A stretch of DNA of 64,000 bases from Rachycentron canadum (GCA_038496675.1 CM076661.1:10260139-10324138); one strand, 5' to 3'. Positions 13,672-26,061 are shown, counted from the stretch's first letter. Made by a program: numbers and translations. Notes: generated by a model not told the origin, from the sequence alone.

Positions 13672-15038
13672 GTTATTGCTGAAGATGCAAGCTTCAACTG
13701 TCTCACCTGTGAGCAACACTACAGTACCTTCAAATACAACCACTGTCACAAAGTCCAAAGAACAAATACTCATCCAGAGTAAGGACACCTCACGTGTGTG
13801 TGAACATACTGCTTTCATGTTTGTGTTTTATTCTCCTTGTCCTGTGAAGTTGCATATTGATAAGGCACACCCTTTTGAATGAGGCTTTGTTGTGGATACC
13901 ATCAGATCTAAGGTGTCTTCTATGCCTCATAACAACCAATTGCATCATGAAGTCTAATCTAGATGGCTTGTGTGCAGGAGTGGCAGCCATGCATTTAATA
14001 AAAAAATATTTGCCTGTGAGTAATGCCGTTGCTAAGCTTCTGCACGCCGCTTTTGGAGGATTCACAAAATAAGTTGCACTATGAGAGATGCACATGACTA
14101 AAAAAACAAGCTTTGAATGTGCTGATCACTGATTCCTCCCCTCCGTGTCTCTCAGGTTCTGGGGCCATGATCGCTGTCATTGTCATAGGTATCATCATCA
14201 TTCTTACCATTCTGCTGCTCATCCTGAAGACATACAACCGGTAGGGCCACATTTCTCTTTGACTGGACAATTCCTTTATTCTGAATGTCACAAGTACAAA
14301 ACAACAATCATGCTATTTTTATCCACTTCTAGGAAGGCTAGACAGTTGCTGCTGCTTTTATATATTTGTATTAGGCTCCATCTGTTAAATTACATAGAAA
14401 ATAATCATATTTATACTTTGTGACTGACAAACTTTTTGGCTTGTAGCCATGATTTGAGATGATGAGAACTGCTCTTTAATCCATTGGGTACTTTAATTCA
14501 CAACAGTTCAGTATATCATTATATAATGTGTTGTGTGCGTAAAGTCTTAATCTGAAAAGTAACTAGGAGCTAAAGATGCAGCAAATGTATTTAAACGTAC
14601 TTTGTAATGTCAGTTTGTCAATCTGGGGGGTGACGGGTTGTGTCATGAATCTGAGGGGTCATAAAATGATGCATGGGGTGGGAGAGAATCAACAATTTCT
14701 TCCACACAAAATTAGTAATGTGAGATTTGTTTTAACATCATGGCTTCGTTATTGCCAGGCGGACGCATGCATCCAGGGTCCTGGGAGTCAGTGGTAGCTC
14801 CAAACCCCGTCCAAAGACGCCACAGTCCACAGGTCAGAGCAACCTCCCGCTGAGCACCATGGGAGTCAACTCTGTGTCAGGCAGCATGGCCAATACAAAC
14901 CCACCTGCAGAGAATGGCTTCCAGATGCCCAGAGTGGAACTGAACAGCCTGGAGGGAAACCACATAGAGCAGTTCAGCACCACCAGTGGTTCAACTGTGG
15001 TCACTATACATGACACTCCATCATTCGGAAACACATAG
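13672..15038 (+). CDS. ncmap: NCMAP-like small single-pass membrane protein
   Basis: Three exons: 13,672-13,778 (ATG at 13,685), 14,156-14,240 and 14,759-15,038 (TAG), giving 152 residues. The N-terminus (about 1-33) is short, Ser/Thr/Asn-rich and has NTT/NTTT sequons, as for an extracellular segment. Residues about 34-56 form one transmembrane helix starting SSGAMIAVIVIGIIIILTI and ending LLLILKTYNRR. The cytoplasmic tail is about 95 residues, Ser/Pro/Asn-rich, ending SFGNT. The SSGA entry, isoleucine-rich helix and LK-YNR exit with following PRPK resemble mammalian NCMAP, a Schwann-cell non-compact-myelin protein, which sits near 1p36 in human. The tail is clearly longer than the mammalian one, so this may be a paralogue. 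There is no N-terminal signal peptide. The exon begins at an acceptor, so the 5'UTR is spliced. Confidence 0.55.
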
Positions 15039-15866
15039 CCCCATACCAGGGTAGTCTCATAACAGGCACTGACTGATGTGTTGTCTTCATACTGTGTGCT
15101 GACTGAATCCTGTGAAAAGTCAGTCTGTGACATACATTGTTCTCAATCTCCACCGACTGAGCCACTGCTGGTGACTACATGGATAAAAAGATGTCCTTTA
15201 GATGTATAAAAATATACATCATGATCAAAATGGTACCACAACCAGACACAATGGATTACATGAAAGATGTTGCAAGACGGAAAACTGAGACTTTTTTTAA
15301 GTGTTGCTTTTGGGCTACGGTCAGTGTTCAGAGTATAGATTCTTACTGTTTGTACTCTTTGTTGACATCCCATCACTTCTAATACAATGAAGAAAATTTG
15401 TAGTAAAGACTGTAATGGTCACCTTATGTGTACATTTCTGTATTAAGGACAACTATATAGGTTCAGGAGTAAATATGGAATTAGTAGCTACACTATAAGA
15501 CAAAAACAGAATGACAGAGGATAACTGGCTGTGTAATGGTTACTGTGATGGAGGAAATATGTAGATATTTTGACCATCAATATTCTTTACAAAATCTGGT
15601 TCACCTCACATCAAACTTTCTTGGTCTTCTGGCGACAGTTTCTCTCAGATTAGTTTTTGTTTTAAAAAATAAAACAACAATAATATATGTTTTTTTTTTA
15701 CTATGTAGAATGAAGAGATAATTTGTGAAACATCTGGTTGTTTGTCTAACACGCTGATATGAATCCTTTTCAATTTGACGCCAAAGGATTTTGCACTTTA
15801 TTTCCGTTGTTTCCTGTATTCGTATTGTTTGTGGTTCTTTATTAATTGAAAAGAAGTGGAAATAAA
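15039..15866 (+). other. 3'UTR of the NCMAP-like gene
   Basis: About 0.8 kb of AT-rich non-coding DNA runs from the stop codon to an AATAAA hexamer at 15,861-15,866. No other gene signal lies between. Confidence 0.55.
15861..15866 (+). terminator. Canonical poly(A) signal, NCMAP-like gene
   Basis: AATAAA 823 bp after the TAG stop, the only good hexamer at this distance, and 450 bp before the next gene's start codon. Confidence 0.6.
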
Positions 15867-16322
15867 ATTTAATATTTTTATTTGTGGTTTACATGTTTGC
15901 AATTTGTACTCAGTCATTGTTGAGGATATTAAACTGGAAATTAAGTCTATGTTGTAAAAGGAAACGAGAAAACAAGAACAGAAAAGAAAAGAAAAAAGAA
16001 AGGGGGCAATTGCTATTTAAGGGGGTAAAAGTTGTTGCGCCCTCGGCTGGTACCTTTTCCTTCTACACCACTGAAGTTGCGATGCTGCATTCAAGATTAC
16101 ACAAAACGTTGCTAAATAGTGTTTCATAATAACACCGTCGTTATTACATCACTCGGTCCCTGGGTTTCATTTAACTTACAAAAATATGTGATAATTTGGG
16201 ACAATTTTATGAATAGATATAATTGAAGCTAACTGTACTCATTATGTGAACGTTTACAAAATGTTGACAAACAACAGAAGAGCAGTCTTGAATGCAGCTC
16301 CGCAGCGCCTGTTTACCTTACA

Positions 16323-19078
16323 ATGGCGACCGTAGGTGAGTAATACAACCAGCTAATTCTTTCTCTTAAATCATGATATTCAACAACATTTCAATGACTG
16401 TTTTTGTATTTTACATCGGGCAACTATCTGCTACCTTCCCGGCATTAGTAACACAAATCTACCCCAACAGGAGCTAACACTTCATAACACACATGCTAAG
16501 GAAGTCAGTTTACCAGCTAGCGTTAATAGCCCAGGTGCTAACTTCACTGTTATACTATTTACCCCCTTTTGTTGAATCACTGCTTGGCCGATGTCATCCA
16601 GATAAGACGTATAACGTTACTGAAAGATAATATTAGTAGTATATGAGGTGACATAGTGATGGTAAGTTACTGTCGTGTCTTGTAGTGGAGCTGCTTAGTC
16701 TGCTGCTGGTGTCAGTGCTGTGGGGCTGCACCAACCCTTTCCTGAAGAAAGGCACAGATGGGTTAGAAACTGTGACAGGGACCAACAGGGTGTCACAGCT
16801 ACTGGCTGAGATCAAGTTCCTTTTCCTTAACATTAAGGTAAGGTCTGATGTGTTTTCTCCTTTGCCACAGTACATGTATGAAATCATTACTTTTCCTTTT
16901 ACACTTTGTCTAATTGCCCCCTCTTGTTTGTCCAGTACCTGATCCCCTTTCTTCTGAACCAGAGTGGCTCTTTAATCTACTATTATACACTTTCCACCTC
17001 AGGTGAGTCATTCACTTGACCATTGCTGTCTGATGGCAGCCTCTGTTATCCTGCAAGTCAGGGATCACAGGTTATAACCAATTTCACAGCAAATATTTAA
17101 ACGTGCCCTAATATGAAAAGCAGATAAGTAACTAATGGCATCAATCATATCAATCACACTTTAATTGCTGCCTCATCTAAATGTAATGTAGCTGTCATAA
17201 ATCTTATGACTTACACCTGTGTCTTTCTAGCAGTGACCCATTAAAAATGTCACAAGGTCTTTGTTCTTGTCACATGGTCTGGATGGTAGAGACTGGAAGG
17301 ATTCCCATGCAGCACACTGACAATGTAACACTGTGCACATTAAATTAGGGTTTAATTACATTGAACAATAGTCTTTTGTATCCATTTGTTTTGTTGATTA
17401 CAAATTATGGGTTTGTCAGAAACTCACACCCTGCTTGTCCACCTAAATTCCACACACGTTTTTATAGATAGCTTTAAAGAAATGAGTGTATAGACTATTC
17501 CCTCTCTCCAAGTTAGGCAAAAGTGCTACATGACCTTTTTTTTTTAAAAGTAATCTTCATTGTTGGAGAAAGCAGGAGAGAATCACTTCTCACCACTCCT
17601 CATTTCTGCAGTGCGTGAAAGGCCTTTTCCCCAGCAGACCTTTTCACTTGTCACGGAAAGAAAAGCACTGGTGTTACTACTGGCATTAATGATGATGCTG
17701 TTCTATTCAGGTGTTCCAGTGAGTCATGACAGTGAGCCAACCTGCTATAATTAATTTTATTATTCATACCTCTGCTTTCCCTCTGCAACATGTCTTTTAT
17801 GGAAAAATGCTTATAGTGAGTAAGCATGATTTGGTAGCTAAATGCAATCTTATTTAAGACTACCAAGGAAATTAATGTATACATATGTCAAGAGGGGTCA
17901 GATAATAAAGTGCAGCTGATGTTAAATTATTTATTGCAGATTCATCTGATTTAAAACATTTCAGAAAGAACAGAAAGAACTTTTTTTTTTAAAGAAAGAT
18001 GCAAATAACAATTCTGCCAAAGTTGTTAATTTGAAACAGCTTTTCTAGTCTGACTAGCAGTAAAGAACAACACTATATAACTACCTAAACCAGATGTTAC
18101 TATGATTTAAGATGAGGCAAAGCAGCAATTAATCAATTCCTTGAAAAATTACTTCCCAAAAAAATATCAAAATAGTTGCTAATATGTTTTCTGTTGATGG
18201 AATAATCTGTTAATACTTAAATTAAGCTCTAAACCATGTTGTTAGAAACAACTGATAATTGCCAGCTTTTAAACTGTAAAAATTTAATTGTGACTGTATC
18301 AACAATTTTCTTGGATAACATTATATACAGAATGCATTTTCAAACACGGGTCTTACAGGAACAAATGGTTGTTCATTCTTGTATTGCTATGAATATGTAG
18401 AATAGCTGTGCTACTGCCAAATGTCTAATCATCAAACAAACTGTGCCATAGGCCATAGATTAATGAAGAGTAAATCCCAACTATGGGGCAAATATTAAGA
18501 TGTTGGCAAATAATTCTGGAAAGTCTTTGTTAGGAAAATGTTTCATCCATTTTTCACTCACTTCTGTCCCTGTCCAGAGTTATCGTTTGTTGTTCCAGTG
18601 GCCAACTCTCTCACCTTCCTTTGCACTCTGCTTACGGGCAAGCTACTGGGTGAAGAGTTTGGAGGCAAACGTAAGACACGCATGTTGGTGGTACTGGTAC
18701 ATTGTCTCAGCCAGTGACATTGGTTCCTGTAACAACAGGTCAAGGAACTAAGATGCTACAGGCTTTAGGGTCAAACAGATTTTAGTAACTAATTCAATTC
18801 ATCTACTAAGTCATGTTAACAAGACACAATTTATATTTACTAAACATTAATTTACTGACTTGTGAATATATTACTGAGCAACTAACTAACAAAAAAGTTT
18901 GTGTCATGTCTTATATTTTAACTTTTATTTTCTGTCATATTCTCCCCCACGCACCTGACTCTCTGCAGAGGCTGTTGCAGGACTGTTTCTCACCATGGCT
19001 GGCATCACTCTGTGTGTTATAAGCTCCATCGACCACCAAGACACTGGGAAGCAGGATATGGCTCAGCCTGTGCTCTAA
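16323..19078 (+). CDS. tmem234: Transmembrane protein 234
   Basis: Five coding exons: 16,323-16,335, 16,686-16,837, 16,936-17,002, 18,578-18,670 and 18,969-19,078, joining in frame to 144 residues with consensus splice sites. The protein begins MATVVELLSLLLVSVLWGCT and is a small four-helix integral membrane protein of the TMEM234 family, related in fold to EamA/small multidrug-resistance transporters. Family-typical features are the LWGCTNPFLKKG loop after helix 1, FLFLNIKYLIPFLLNQSGS entering helix 2, SFVVPVANSLTF in helix 3 and LGEEFGGKQAVAG before the last helix. Length equals the family's usual size. The molecular function is unknown; a role in the fish kidney filter has been reported as far as I recall. 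It lies next to DCDC2B and IQCC as in human 1p35, which supports orthology. Confidence 0.93.
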
Positions 19079-19664
19079 CAGAGATCAGATTTAAAGGAAA
19101 TTCTTCTGTTACCTTCAAAATGATTCCTTGGCAGGGAAGGAAGGAAGGACATGGCAGAGTTAGAGCAGGACTGCAGGGGGTGATTTAGATTCAGGCAACG
19201 TCTCCTCGGAGCAGCGGTTCTGATGGGAGAACTGTGCCTGAATGATCTCAGCATGAGCTTCAGAAGATGAAGTTGAAGGGGAACAGGGTTCATGTAGGGT
19301 TCAGCCCAGAGCTAGATTAGATTTATGGGGCTCACATAGAAATCAGTGGTTGGTGGTTGTTAACTTTTTCTCTTAAGCACTCTGCTGCCCTGCCATCTGC
19401 ATAAAAATAAGGATCAACACTTTCAAATAAGGCTGGAGTTTGAAATAGAACAATTAGATGTGAACCTCCTGGTTTAATGGGCATTTTACTGCTGCTACCT
19501 TCTGCCCACTGTGATGTGTGTTTAGACACGAAAGAGGACAAGTTTCTGTTTAACTGAAGGATAATGCTGTTTTAACTAATATTCATGATGTATTACTGAG
19601 GTAGACATATCACTGTTATTTTGTAAAATAACTTTTTATTTCTTTGTGAAGGAAGAGTAATAAA
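19079..19664 (+). other. 3'UTR of TMEM234 with poly(A) signal
   Basis: Non-coding sequence from the stop to an AATAAA at 19,659-19,664. A second hexamer cluster near 19,840 could serve a longer form. Confidence 0.6.
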
Positions 19665-20789
19665 GGACTTAGTTGCTGTGGGGGTAAGTGGCCTTGTTGT
19701 TTGCTCTGTAAACATATGTGGACAAGTTGTACAGTACATGTATAGTAATATATATTTTTATTGTCAGTATTTATTTGACACTGAGCACTGTACAGGTGTT
19801 ATTGTTGCATCTATTCAGCTTGTCATGTAGCAGGTATTCTAATAATAAATTCTTGGCAAAACATGACTCTAATGTCTGCTTTTCTTCATCTCAAATTTCT
19901 GCAATTCAAAATAAAGTTAGGCTTAAAATGTCCCAAAACACTGTTTATGAATGGAAATAATTGCATCACTGGCTATCTATTGAATATCTGCATCAGAATT
20001 ATCCCTGTAAAAAAGAATGGACACAATATCATGTAGCCAAATGCAAAACCCTGTAACTTATATCACCTTTGTCAGGCTTATGATGATGTGTTTTTTTTAG
20101 CCCTGGGTGGATAAATTCTGCTGTTATGTTGGCTTTTGGTGTTTTCAGTGAAGTGCCTCATTAGTGAATTGCTGTGACATTTACACAACCATGTCCCCAC
20201 CTCAGGATGAAGATAATATCTTTGGTGATACTTTGGTTGATGATCAAATACCTGTAAAACTAATGAAATTCTTTTTTCAGCTGTACGTTGTGTTTACTGC
20301 TAGTGGGCAAATGTTGAACACGGTAAGCACTACTAATTAGCTGTTTAACATCAGAATGTAAGCATGTATTAGCACACTGAGGTAAGCATTTAGTGCTACT
20401 TTACCAAAGTACAGCCTCAAAAAGCTGCATGGCTGAAGACTTGTTTTCTTCAGAGATGTGTTGATTTTACTGCGAGATCATTTTCAGGGTCAGTTTATGG
20501 AGTTGGTACCGTGGACTGTGCTGTACTGGAGTTGATGATATTGCGCCACCTCCTTTAATGTTTGCTCTTATTTTTTTGAACAAATTCACATTTTTGTTTC
20601 TTATGTTTTCAAAAAGAAAACAGCATGAATAAATGTTGCTACTTGGCTCGTTACCACAGTTAACGTACTACCACTTATAACATTCATGTAGCCACGAAGG
20701 TCATGTTGAAGCAGTGAACAGTGTCTGCCATGCTTATGGCTGCTACTGTGCTGACGTGACCTCTTCAATGAGTCCTCTATGCTCATCGT
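19665..20789. other. Convergent intergenic / overlapping 3'UTR region
   Basis: Tail-to-tail spacer between TMEM234 and the minus-strand DCDC2B. Minus-strand AATAAA hexamers occur at about 19,758-19,780 and an ATTAAA variant near 20,553; any could end the DCDC2B transcript, and the first pair would place its 3' end near the TMEM234 poly(A) site. No coding exon is supported. Confidence 0.45.
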
Positions 20790-23700
20790 TCACCAGTCGT
20801 CCCGATGGTGGCTAAGTTTTTCTGAATTTGACAGGACATCCTGCGGGCTATCCTGTTAGAGCAAAAAATTAAAACAATGTAATCGAGCAGACATTTTCAT
20901 TAGGTCTTGTTAGAAAAGAAAAGCACTCATGCACTGATTTAAGATGTGAGGTGAGTAAACTCACTTTTTCTTCCCTGTTCTTTCCCTGAGAGGTGGATGA
21001 CAAAGGCCTTGATGTTGGAGATGTGTGCTTCAGTTCAGGTTCCTTTTGAAATAAAAGACACAATGATTGCTGACTAATTCTTTGTATCCATGTAGTACTG
21101 AATGTAAGCTGTTACTTATTGCTTTAAGCAGTTTAGCGATTTTCGGTTGGGTTAGTTATACCAGCATTTCAGCAGCAGACTTCTCAGTCCTGGCAGAGTT
21201 GTTTGTCTGTTGTACACACACAGTGCCCAGATGACTGAATCTTTTATATAACAAATAGATGACACTCTAATGCATTTATACAGAAAAAGCCAACTGAACT
21301 TTTTCATTTGCACACTTGGAATCATATTATCTAAATGTAACCACCCACTTACACATACTGTAGCTGTTTTCCATTGTATTTGTGTGGGTGCTCTCTCTCC
21401 CATTGTGATGCTCGCGCTTTATAATTTGCACACATCTCTTGAGAAAAACATTTAGGGTTTTGTGTGTGTTTTTTCCACATGCAGAATATAGTGTCATCTG
21501 TGTTTGTGGCAGGATTTTATTTTACATGTAAATGGGGGAATGCGAACACATTTTCTCCTGGACTGCTTTGGTTTCATTGTGGTTTTTACTCCCATTTTCA
21601 GATGAATGGACCCATCATCTTATGGAATTTATCATTTTCTAAATTATACCCTCAATGAATGAAGTCTGCCTGCCTACCAGCTTTGTGATGTGCAGAGATC
21701 CATCTGTGTTGTTGAGTTCCTCATCCTCCACCACCTCTGCCACTCTCTTTAAAACCAAACAAGAGACAGATTCACATTTAATATTTTAAGCACACACTCA
21801 CGTGTAATTTTGGTTTTTCCTTGAATGATATTTTACCATTCAATAGTAGCATTGTACCACACAGTTATGAGACTGAAAAGATGTGGAGGTCACCTGGTCT
21901 ACAGGAACCTCTGTAGCTGTGTTTTCATCCTCCTGAACCTCCTCGGCTCCTCGCACCTCCTCTCTCCTCTTCCGTGCTGCTCTTTTAAATACGCTTGGCT
22001 GCACTGTAACAAACAGAAACCAAAAAGTTGCTGTTTCCACTCTACTCTATAACACAAAATGAATGATGCTCATATATAAGGTGGCATATGACAGGGCTCC
22101 TAACCAGATCCATTACTGAGTGACAGTTTTGTCTGTCCTCTGTTTTTGCGGATCTTGACTGGCCTGGCGAAGAAAGCAGACGTCTCATCTGCTCCCTGTC
22201 TCCTGTTCCTCTGCTGTGTGGCTTGTGGAGGTGCAGCCTCATCTCCTGTTGATTTCACCCTCCGACCATCCGACTGAAATTCACAAGATGCAACTGAGGA
22301 TTAGAAATAGAAAAAAAGCCCCTGCAGTGTTTGTCTCACCGGTGTATTGAATGTGTTATGCAGCATAAATCAAACAAATTAACAGTCCTGATATAGCTTC
22401 TGCAGTGTGAATACAATACGGAGGGGGATTGTTTTTTGCCTCTGGGGAGTCGAGGAGAGCTGAGTCACTGTACTGGTCTTCTGGACCGCATCCTGCTTTC
22501 CTGTTCTGAGAGGAACACACAAAACCTTTTTAACAGTTTTCTTTTTCAGTTAGTGTCATTTAGACATGAATTGTTGCAAATGAATTGTCGGCTATAGGTA
22601 CCTCAGTTCTCCTCAACAGCCTTCTCTTTCCTGGGTAATATCTACCAAAGAAAGAGAAATGATTGTAAGGTGAAGAAAGTAAGAGATAAAGGTGGATGGT
22701 ATCTTTTTGTTTCTCTGGCAGTGATTATTTTATTCTATAAAGCAGAATGGCCTGCACAGATGCACACAAGCATGCGTCATCCCACACACTCACAGGTGAC
22801 CTTGCATAACAATACCTCTCCGTAGCTTTTGAAACCAACAGCTCCACATATGGAAGTTTCTTGAACCTCTCAGTTCCCACGGCAACATAACAGTGGCCAG
22901 TCTCCAGCTCCCCAGCTGAGGACACAGTCGCTCCCTCCAAAGAGCACAACCTGATGAAGCAAAGGGTTTAGAGAGGTGTTCGTTGGATTTCTCCATTCTC
23001 TATTTGTATATTTATATGTGTGTGTGTGTGTGTATGCATGACAGTGTCACTGACCTGCGCACAGCTCCAGTTCGCAGGCTGACCTTCTCTGTGACCAGAC
23101 TCAGGATCTGCTCCAGATCCTGCTGCATGGTCCGAGGAATGATGAATCGAAATGGTGGACACAGGAGATCTCCATTTCGGAAAACACTGGACAGAAGCAT
23201 TAAAGGAGAGGTTCTTTTTTTTCCAAGACTTTACTCATTTGCCCACAGAAAGAGATTTTGATCACTGTAATCACTTATTCCAGTATAAGACATGGGGTAA
23301 ACAATCGAGTGTCCTGGTTCTGTGGGAAATGCACTTCAGCTGAACTGGTTCTGATGCCAATGCTCAGAGGATTGTGCTAGTCATTTGAGTAGATGTTGAG
23401 ATATTTCACAGGATAAGATAAAACTGACGCACTGGTGGTACCACAAGGGATCATCAAAGTCAGCAAGTCAACCCTCTGGGCATGGCTATCTGTACCAAAT
23501 GTTGAGGCCAAACCTTCAATAATAGGTGATATATTTTTGTTAAAAGCCAAGTATCTGCATGCTGCCTGAGAGGAAAAGTCAGAAGATCAAAGTCAGATGG
23601 ATATATCCTGTGGGAATCAATCTAACCAGTAATTGCAGAGAATTTCACTGTGAACCAAAGTGCTGGACTCACCAAGACACTGACAATACTATCCCTACAG

Positions 23701-25984
23701 CTATACTGCTTTTAGATTTGACTAAAAACACAATTTATTTGGAAGACCAATTTGGAAGACCAATTTGATTTTACAAAGTCTGACTGCTCGGGCCTCAGAT
23801 CACCCTTGGGTGTAGAGTCACGTCTAATTTGGACGCAAGCAATAACAGCAATAACTTTCAATATTGATATAGCATTTATAAGGCAGACTTTGAAAAAAAT
23901 ATGACTCCATCCTTCAAAGAGAGCCTCTACCAGATACATGTGCTATGATTAATTATATGTGTTTGTCTGTCCAACTTACTGTATAATGCAAGGTACAGGT
24001 ATAAACTTCCTCCATTTAGCTGAAACATTAGGCCTCTGGGTTACTTTTGCCTGGTGGGGACATTCAGAAAATCAGATGCATGGTACAGCAGAACATCATA
24101 ATCTTGTCATTTCCTCAGCAATATTGAAAATTCTCTCATTAGATTTACATCAGCCGTGTCCTTCACATCAGTTACACTGCACGTCCATCAAAGCAAAATC
24201 AGTTATCTCAAATGTGAAATGACTGACTAACTATTCTGCTCATGTCAGCTCTAAAGCTGCAGCCATGGAAACTAACATCACTTCAAGGCTTCTTCAATGG
24301 CACTTTCACACGCCGTATCTGATCTGAGGGCTCCTCCTGACGCTGTTACCCATGTTGTCCCATATCAATGAATTCTGGAGCCAATATCCGTGTGTGCTTC
24401 TGATAACCTAGCTGGAATAAATCAATCAACTCAGAACAAAAGCAAACATTGATAATCTTCCCTCACTGTTTTTTACTTTTCAGAGGCAGGGATTTAACGC
24501 ATTTACAGAGAGTCTGAGCAGAGAGGGAGGCATGGGGAGGCGACTATGGGCACGAGGCCTGCCCAGACATGCACATAGCCCTGATAACACTGTGTGGAAG
24601 CATATCTCTTTGTTTCACTAGCAGGATCAAATGCACTCTCATACAGACACATTTCTTTCTGCATTGCGCCACAGCAACCACAACACAGGCATTTAAGATT
24701 TTAAAACCCAAGACGCTGGCTTAAAAAAAAAAAAAATCGCCTTTCCAAATGGCAGACACCCAAGGCACACACAATTACTCTACTCTCTTTTATGTTTTAC
24801 AGAAAAGTAACACATTGCTTAAGACTAAGAGCACACTCTGTGTCTGAAAACTCATTCCTGCCATCTGGTCAGAATACAAAGCGGGCACTTGTCAGCTTAA
24901 ATGGCTCCATGTCTGTACTTGTGTTTGTTTCTTTGAAATCAATGTTCCTTTGCATCCTAACCACTATCCATATTCCTTTCAATTTACAGAAAAACTGCTT
25001 AAATTCTAAGCACTAAAGAGAAAGGGATTGTAACCTCTGATGTACTCTGGGAATTTCTGGTTTCTGATCCACATATAATTGCAGAATTTTAAGTCACAGC
25101 CTTAAAAGGCCACTCCGACTGACTGTTTGATAGACAACGCAGTCATTCACCTATTATTCACAGTAATTTATATGACAACCAGTGACATCAATGGTAGGTT
25201 ACATGCAAAGGGTGACCCATGCGCACAATACACACACACCCACACACACACACACATAGACACACTTGGGATCTAATCTAACTAATACCAACATAACAAT
25301 ATCATCACACTTATAGGCAAATATGAGCTTGTTTTGGTAATGAAAACTCTTGCACTCAGTTCCCTATTTGACTTGGCAAGGGTTCAAATAGATCAATTTG
25401 ATATTAGTGTAGTGCAGCCTGGTGGTGCATTCCTTCTGGTTATACTGGGATTAATGAGTTATGGACTGTACTGAAGGCCTCAAAAAAGCCCCCGCCCCCC
25501 GTGAGAAAATAAAAGCCTACCTGGGTTTCTTTGCGGGCAGCTGGCTGTTTTTTGGCTCCTACATTCAGGTAGCTGAACACAACAGATAGACATGAAATAA
25601 AAGGCAGCAACAACCTTTACTGTCATTTTAGAGACAGAAATACTTTGATTAAAAGAACTTGACCCCCAGTATGAGCTTTGTAAATAGCTTTTGTACTCAC
25701 TCCAGTTTCTTGAACCTTTCAAAGCCAGCAGCAACATATTGGGCTCCTGTCTGAAGGTCCTGGAGGTCTGCGACCCTGGTGCCCTGCCTCGGGGTGTAAA
25801 GGGTCCTGACAGCAAGTGGAGCACCAATGGTCTGGGTCACTTCATTCAGAAAAGCTTCCATAGTGGCCACTTGTCGCTGGTTGACCACAAACCTCCGCCC
25901 GCTGTAGAAGGGGTCACCATTCCTGTAGACCATCACGCTCTTCACCGGCGGCAGGACAGTCGTGGCTGCAGTGCTGGCAGACAT
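20790..25984 (-). CDS. dcdc2b: Doublecortin-domain protein, DCDC2B
   Basis: Minus-strand exons, 5' to 3': 25,701-25,984 (ATG 25,984-25,982), 25,521-25,572, [one exon not found], 23,055-23,186, 22,816-22,950, 22,602-22,641, 22,440-22,505, 22,105-22,273, 21,894-22,003, 21,678-21,746, 20,965-21,042 and 20,790-20,852 (TGA). All listed junctions keep frame except the gap after 25,521. Exon 1 carries doublecortin domain 1 (VYRNGDPFYSGRR through YVAAGFERFKKL); 23,055-22,816 carries domain 2 (VFRNGDLLCPPFRFIIP through VAVGTERFKKLPY). DCX domains bind tubulin and stabilise microtubules, in this family often in cilia. The tail is basic then acidic, with GAEEVQEDENTATEVPVDQ, closely resembling the tail of human DCDC2. 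Position between TMEM234 and IQCC identifies it as DCDC2B rather than DCDC2. One intron (after 22,440) has a GC donor. Confidence 0.88.
23381..23645. repeat. Diverged teleost interspersed repeat, two partial copies
   Basis: In DCDC2B's intron, GATCATCAAAGTCAGCAAGT at about 23,451 and GATCAAAGTCAGATGGATAT at about 23,585 lie in similar surroundings (AAA-TCAG before, CCTCTGGG / CCTGTGGG after). They look like decayed copies of a common fish repeat that also has an AAATTTCATGGCAATC module (seen at about 46,116). Confidence 0.4.
24722..24735. repeat. Poly(A) tract in DCDC2B intron
   Basis: Short homopolymer run. The rest of the 2.3-kb interval 23,187-25,520 was searched by eye for the missing DCX linker exon without success. 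Confidence 0.6.
25228..25263. repeat. Imperfect (CA)n
   Basis: Interrupted CA repeat in the DCDC2B intron. Confidence 0.7.
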
Positions 25985-26011
25985 CTCTGCACCAGCTGTT
26001 ACTGCCAGAGT

Positions 26012-26060
<49 letters not shown>
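26012..26060. repeat. (CA)n microsatellite just upstream of the DCDC2B start codon
   Basis: A 49-bp uninterrupted CA run ends 28 bp 5' of the DCDC2B ATG (minus strand). It is read as (GT)n in the transcript direction and would be 5'UTR or core promoter. The frame stays open through it, producing a spurious Cys-Val N-terminal extension. Confidence 0.9.

Positions 26061-26061
<1 letters not shown>

Noticed and set aside
13672..13781. Alternative frame of the first NCMAP-like exon with Cys/His spacing like a zinc finger
   Set aside because: It ends at a stop near the donor and does not connect to the transmembrane exon; the ATG frame does.
20279..20322. Exon-like segment with acceptor TTTTTCAG and donor ACG|GTAAGC
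   Set aside because: Only 14 codons, between two 3' ends, with no partner exon; likely chance splice sites.
24291..24420. Minus-strand segment considered as the missing DCDC2B linker exon
   Set aside because: All frames lack linker-like sequence and two have early stops.
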